From Cytophagaceae bacterium (GTDB lineage Bacteria; Bacteroidota; Bacteroidia; Cytophagales; Flexibacteraceae): a stretch of 8,077 nt of DNA. The notes beneath the pieces were generated by a model. That model did no database searches and was not told the origin of the DNA. It saw nothing but the letters and a program-made list of their open reading frames with translations. The stretch spans positions 1-8,077 of the forward strand of contig CANHWS010000157.1 of NCBI GenBank assembly GCA_947464365.1, in the 5' to 3' direction. Positions within the stretch are counted from its first letter, which is position 1; every line of letters starts with the position of its first letter. A program made the translations under genes and the position numbers. Shown in pieces: positions 1 to 6,000 of the stretch.

Positions 1-3000
1 CCAGCACGAGGAAGCAGGCTACCAAGGTTACCTGGGCTGCCACCGCATAGTTTGAGGCTATCAGCACCTACATCAACAACAGGGCGAGGTAAGGCAGAGA
101 TAAACACCGTATCCGAGCCTATGCAACCCGTCACGGTATCCGTCTTGGTCAAGATTGCTGTGAACTGTTGCAATAGGGTATCTGGCCGCTGGATAAAGAC
201 CTGGGTGATTGGTGTCAATGAGTCTCCCGTGATGCCAGGTGAGAACCTCCAGCGATAGCGGAACCTTGGCAACGGATCGTTCACCACACCAATTGTAGCT
301 GATATGTCTGAGCAAATGGACACGTTCTTATTGCCAACCAAAGGTGTAGGTGGAAACAGTACCCTAACCATCAACGTATCATAAGTGATGATCTGGGGAT
401 TGAACGGATTTTTGCCAATGACAACAAAGCGATAGAGCCCATTTCCAGTTTGTGGGCGAGCAATTGAGATCAGTGGGTTAGGATTGAGCGAGTCAAACCG
501 TGCTACACCGACTGCAGGAGTATAACTCCAGGTATAATCATAGATAGGACGTGGGGTCTTGAACAACCTTGTTGGGGTATTGTTACAGATCTCCACGGTG
601 TCGATCCTGACATTAGGCAATTGATCAATGGAATCCGTAAGAGCAAATCGGCCCAGGGCTTTGGTTGTATCAGTCATCATGGACTGTTTGAGCACCATGT
701 TGGCTGTTGACTGATAGACCTTCCAGAGTTGGCTACCGGCCAAGTTACGTGCCACTTTGATGGACCCTTCGCGGTTTTGCTCAACCCTTGCCATGACGTT
801 TTTGTCATAGTTAAGACCCAATTTGAAGCTATAAGGGCGACCATTATTGCTCGCATTGGTCACATCATATCTGGCAAAAAAGTAACGCCTTTGTACGATG
901 GTGTTTGCGGGATCAATGCCTGGCAAATAACGCAAGGCCACAGATGTAGGCCGATTAATGGCCAGCGGTGTTTCATCCCAATTGATCTGCCCAACTTTGC
1001 GACCTGCAAAGAAGAAATTCTGCAAGGTTCCTTGTGGCACTGCCCTTGGGCTCGCAATCGAGGCAAAGCTGGCAGGTGGACGTACGGAGCTATCCATCAG
1101 TACCTCGTATGCACCAAGGTCAGCTCCCCAACGTGACAAGTAACCAACAGGGCTATCAGCTGAGCGTGGAGTGCCATTAATGTCAAACTTGATGGCATCA
1201 CCTATGTAGTCCTGGCCTCCTTCAGGGCCAGCTGCACCTAGGGTATTCACAAACCACGCCGTCGAATCGGTCCGTTTGATGCTGAGGTCGCCAGCATCAG
1301 GATCGTTGAACAACTGTAAGTAGTTACCTGAACCTTGGGTAGTTGGTGCGTTGCGGTCAGTAGTGATGGCCCAGCTATTGGCATCCCCTTGCGAGGTCGC
1401 AATCCAGTTATTGTAGCTCTTGTCACCTACACCATAACGAGCTGTAAGGTTGGTATCGATCACACCAAGCAAGTTATAGTTACTCATGGCAGGTGCCCAG
1501 TCAAAACTGCGGTTGGTGCCAATGGCAAAGCCACTACGTTGGTTGTACAAGATGTTATTGCGTACCCTAAGGTCAGCAGTTGTTTGGCCTTTGCGCAAGA
1601 ATCCGTAGTTGTTGACACGGCCAAGACCATAGATCAAGACTGTGTTATGGATAACCCCTACGCGTCCATTAGCAACTGAGTCCACCACAATGCCGAACTG
1701 AAATGAGTTTCGCGAGCGGTTACTTTCACTTAAGCCCCTGTAGGGCCTGTTGCTCATTTGGATGGCGTTGTTATAAATCATCCAGCCAGTAGCACCTGCC
1801 GTGTTAGCCGATAGGTTAATTCCATAAACCTCACCACCGTTACCGTCTCCAGGATTAACTAGACTAAAGTTGCTAATTCTGTTACGAGCAATGATGCCAG
1901 AAGAAGAACGTCTTAAAGGATTTCTATCAACCCAAATACCATAAGCCTTCGAACCATTGGTATACCCCATTCTAGAAATGGAGTTATCCGTAATCGCAAT
2001 ATTGCTTGTATTTGGTGTTAGGTAAATACCCAGAACTGAGCTACCATACTCAGTTATCTTGAGGTTGTCGAGGACATTGTTTTTTATCTCGACAGCACCC
2101 GTACCGACATACCTGATGCCTGCTAATACTGAGTTGATGTTAACCAATTGGTTCTCATTGATGGTAACTCGGCTATTGGAGTTATTGTAGACTATGTCCA
2201 TGTTGCCTAAAGTGAGGGTGTCTTGTAGACGTCCTACCTTGTTACGATCAATATTGACAACACCAGACGATACCTGAATACACCTAGCACCTCCACTCTG
2301 ATCCTCAGGATAGCCAAGGCTATAGTTACGTACGTTCTGGATCTGGTTGCCAGTAATGAAGGATGGCGCACTTGGGCCACCACCCACATTCATATCAATG
2401 GCGTTGAGGTTCCAGCCTAGTGGTATAACCATTGGTGGGCCACCAGCAAGTGGAGCAGTGCCACCAATGTAGTTATTAGCAATGGTGTCAAGCTCAGACT
2501 GGCCACCAGGCACAAACCGAATAGCAGTTGCTGTGGCTGAGAACCGACATCCACCGGGGTTGGTGTTATAGATGCTATTGCCCTCAATGTTCCAGTTGCC
2601 ACCGTTGCCAAACTCAGACACATCAATACCCCTGAAGCGGAAGTCATAGATGTTATTGTTGATAAGGCGGTTACCCATGTTCAGGTTAGGCGCAAAGTCC
2701 TTCTTCTGGGACAAGATCCCCCAGCTATACCCACGAAGCTCACCTTTGGGGCCATCTGTATTAGTACCACTGATGCTACAACCGTCGATGGTGTTATAGC
2801 TATTGCCATAATCACCAGTGCGGGTCGAGCCTGCGAAGTAAACTGCTGCCTCGTCCATATCCACTGTCAGCTGATACAGGGCAGACCTAATCACCCGGTC
2901 CAACGAATCATAACGACGTTTGGACCTCGCAAAGTTAATCACATAGACTGCATTGGTTGTGGAGTCCACAATCCAGCGAGCCCATTGCCTTTGCCAACGT

Positions 3001-6000
3001 GCCATCATGCCTACAGTATCTGGTGGCACTGGACATGGTGGCCTCATACTAACAGGAAGACCTGATGTTGCTGGGCTACAGTCAATGTTCTGTTGGTTCT
3101 GACTCCGATAGTCACTAGCATAATTACAGTTTGGCGTACTAGTCGGGCAACGAGGAAACGAAGGATTTGGCAGACAGTCGCAAGTGTAGCCAGGGTTAAT
3201 CGGCTTGACCAAATTTCGTAAGTATTCTGGGCGGTAATCTGGATCAGTGTTGTATCCATCTGCACACCGGTTGTACTCCAATACCCTTCCGTTATAGCTC
3301 GTGTCACCGTCACCATCTGGGGCTGGCAAGGTTGAGTTCCACTTATTACCATTAATAATGGCACCTTGAGCAAGCCCAGTTGTTGGCAATGGGTTGTTTG
3401 TATATGGGTATGGTTTGTTTGACAACCCACGACATGGCACATAAAATGCGATGCTTGGGTTGTACAAGTTTTTGATCTCATAGTCCAGCTTCGTGAAGGG
3501 ACATGAACCACGCGGAACCACTTTCGGGAAAGGTGGAACGGAAGTCATTGCCTCTATCTTCAGACCCTTGAGGGTGTTGAATGTGGCATCGTTCTGGAAC
3601 AAGAAGTTGCGAGTAGGACCAGCAATCGCCGTTTTACGGTTGGTAAATCGCCAAGATCCACCACCTGCATTACCTTCAAAAATCAAATTGTCAACACCGT
3701 CAAAAGTAACCTCGGCATTTAGGTTAAACCTGCCTGCTGTGACCAAATTGGCGTTTGTTGGGTTCAAAACACGGCAAGGAAAGTTACCAGCGTTTTGCTT
3801 GAAGACAATCGGAAAAACCTCAGGAAATTCAGTGTTAGTAGTATCTCCATTATAGTCCGCCAAGAACGAGGCAGTAACGGGCTGGTTGAGCTCAAGGCTA
3901 TTGTAGTCAAGACTGAACTCTGTGAGGTTTTTGTAGGTGCCTGTATTGCCAATCGTGATGGCAGCCGGCATGTAACCTGGTTTGGCAATCGTGAAGAAGG
4001 TTGTGCCAGCAGGGCTATTAAATGGCCCACGGAACACCCGCTTTTCATTGGTCAGGACATTGGCAGCCGTGCGGTTGCCACCAAGGTTGCTATATATCGC
4101 ATCAGGGTCAGTGCCAGTTGTAGAGTTGGTATCTTGACCAATCCGCGACTGAGAGTCAAGGGAGTCGGTCAAGAGATTAACACTTCCGATGGCGGTAATG
4201 ATGCCATTTCCAGTACGCGTGACAGCCCAATGGGCCAAGTTCGTGAACGGACGCAGACGATCAGGAGCTGCATCTGTAGCCCCGCTATTATTGAAGTAGG
4301 TGCCGATAACCATTGGTTGGCTATTGGTCCTTACCCCATTAAGCCTCATACCTTTATATTTGGTGGATGTACCAACGGGCCAGATGTAATTCCCTCCTGC
4401 AGCAATCGGCGTTACAGAACGTTTAAGACCACCAACAAAATAGCTATTAGAGTCAGCTGTTCCCTGTAGTGCAAGTGCAGCACCAGACATGACCGTCACA
4501 CGGTCTTGCTGGTTGCCAACAATGCCACCCATTGTGATGGTATCTGCTAAGATTGAGCCTGTCCCAGATCCTGAAACGCCGCCGATGTAACCTGTGCTTC
4601 CTAAAACATAGTTTGCTGTCCTGAGCGTATATGGCCCTAAGTCAATATCACCACTACGATGGGTAAAGCTCTTTGTCGGGAAAAAATTAGAGCCACCATC
4701 CCATGAAATGCGCCTCACATTAGGCACATTAACATCCGACAAAAGCTGAAGACCAGCGCCCTTGTTCTCTAGCACGAACTCAATACCATTTTGCTCTATT
4801 GTGCCGCTTGATTGCCATTTTTGGAGGCGGTTGCCGCCAAATATAACTTGGCTTCTAATCCTGTCTGTAACTCCTTGAGAGTTCCGTAAGGCCCCTTGGA
4901 AGGACTGTTTGAAGATACCACCCTCCATAATGAAGTCTCCACCAAGGTTTAGTTGGTGTGTAAAGGCATTGAGCCAGAACTGGATATTGCTTCCGCCGCT
5001 ACAATCATAAGTGCCACCTGTCATATAAAGGTGACCAGGCAGATTGATCGTCGTCCGATATGGCCGAAAATCGTTGCAAGCATGAAATGTGCCACCCCGG
5101 ATGATCAAACTATCGTTGATGATCAAAGGCTGTAAGCCACTAACTCCCTCTGCAAAGGACAGACGACCACCTGTTACCTCTATCTTGCTATAAGCAACAG
5201 AAAACGCAGTATTCGCAGTGATAAACAAGGTACTTGTTCCATTGCCTGTACTATTGACTTTGAGTTTACCACCAGCTTGCAGTGCTGGCAAACGATAAAA
5301 ACCGTTAGGCGCTGGGTTGGCCTCGTTAAAGGTCATGTCACGGTTTTGATTAAATCCGTTCCAGGTCAGGTTATAGAACGACTGGTTGGACATATTGCCA
5401 GGGAAATTACCCTGTACCCCGCGGATATCCAGTGTCGAACCAGCTTCCCATGTCACAATCGGAAGTTGGCCACCATCACGATTGTGGATAAATGTACCTG
5501 TTGACCTAACAATACCTTTAATAGGTGTTGAAGTATTCAAGATATCACCACCAATACCGTTAAAGGTGCTGCTACCGTTCACGAAACGACCTGCCAAGTC
5601 AAAGTCAACTGTAGTCGGAGCCCCAAGTGATATGTTATCAATAGATAATAGCCCTGTTTGACTTGAGATGTTCCGGAATGCCACCCATACATTCCGGCCT
5701 GCATATTGTGCTAGAGAGATGTTACGGAATGTTTGAGAGTTCCCAGACTCCGTATAAACACCCGCAAAGGTTGAGTTGGTCAACAAAGTGAATGGATCAG
5801 CTGCCAATCCACTTGGGTCAGTGGTAAATACACGCACCTCATAACGCACCGGATCAAACGAAACGGCACCACAATTTGTGGCACAAGGTGTACAACGGCT
5901 AGTCAGATTGTTTCGGCCAAAACGTGAACCTTGCCAGTAAAAAAAGTTATTGGTGCTAATGGACAATGTAGGCGAGATAAGCCAGTCATCAGCGACACCT

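Larger units (their letters stand above)
1101..3965 (-). other. Right-handed parallel beta-helix domain with insertion, residues 1371-2325
   Basis: The opening GTYKNLTEF (from 1379), then EFPEVFPIVF, TFDGVDNLIFEG (FDGVDNL at 1458-1464) and NTLKGLKIEA (1500-1509), follows the standard N-terminal part of Bacteroidota beta-helix domains. After a long insertion the helix resumes with AVYFAGS (1744-1750) and NTIDGCSISG (1761 on). Many NosD/PbH1-like coils follow, and the domain closes with FDINGTPR (2297-2304) and WGADLGAYE, the typical 'DxDGxxR...DxGAxE' ending. Such domains form elongated solenoids and often bind or act on polysaccharide. I see no defined lyase or hydrolase active site, so a binding or structural role is the safer reading. 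At about 955 residues the domain is long, largely because of the insertion. Confidence 0.88.

Noticed and set aside
1..125. Type IX secretion sorting domain at the low-coordinate end
   Set aside because: The protein is still in PKD-like units at the window edge. No C-terminal sorting motif or stop codon is present, so secretion route remains inference.
729..1136. Plus-strand open frame of 135 codons
   Set aside because: It is exactly in register with the minus-strand codons, and is open only because the real gene uses few TTA, CTA and TCA codons here. Its product looks random.
1335..1679. Plus-strand open frame of 114 codons
   Set aside because: It is antisense to the beta-helix cap and last coils, which are clearly coding on the minus strand. 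It has no recognisable protein features.
3044..3511. Minus-strand open frame of 155 codons in another frame
   Set aside because: It overlaps the Cys/Pro-rich insertion in a shifted frame. The true frame stays open and joins recognisable beta-helix halves on both sides, so a frameshifted alternative is not needed.
1101..3965. Polysaccharide lyase or other enzyme function for the beta-helix
   Set aside because: Beta-helix folds include lyases and hydrolases, but I see no conserved catalytic set. The coil pattern and the DxDGxxR...DxGAxE ending point to the general secreted Bacteroidota beta-helix type, so no enzyme name is justified.
3795..4469. Plus-strand open frame of 224 codons
   Set aside because: It lies antisense to the module at residues 1206-1370 and the start of the beta-helix, where the minus-strand translation gives clear family motifs. 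Its own translation shows no domain, no coherent composition and no ribosome binding site that I can see.
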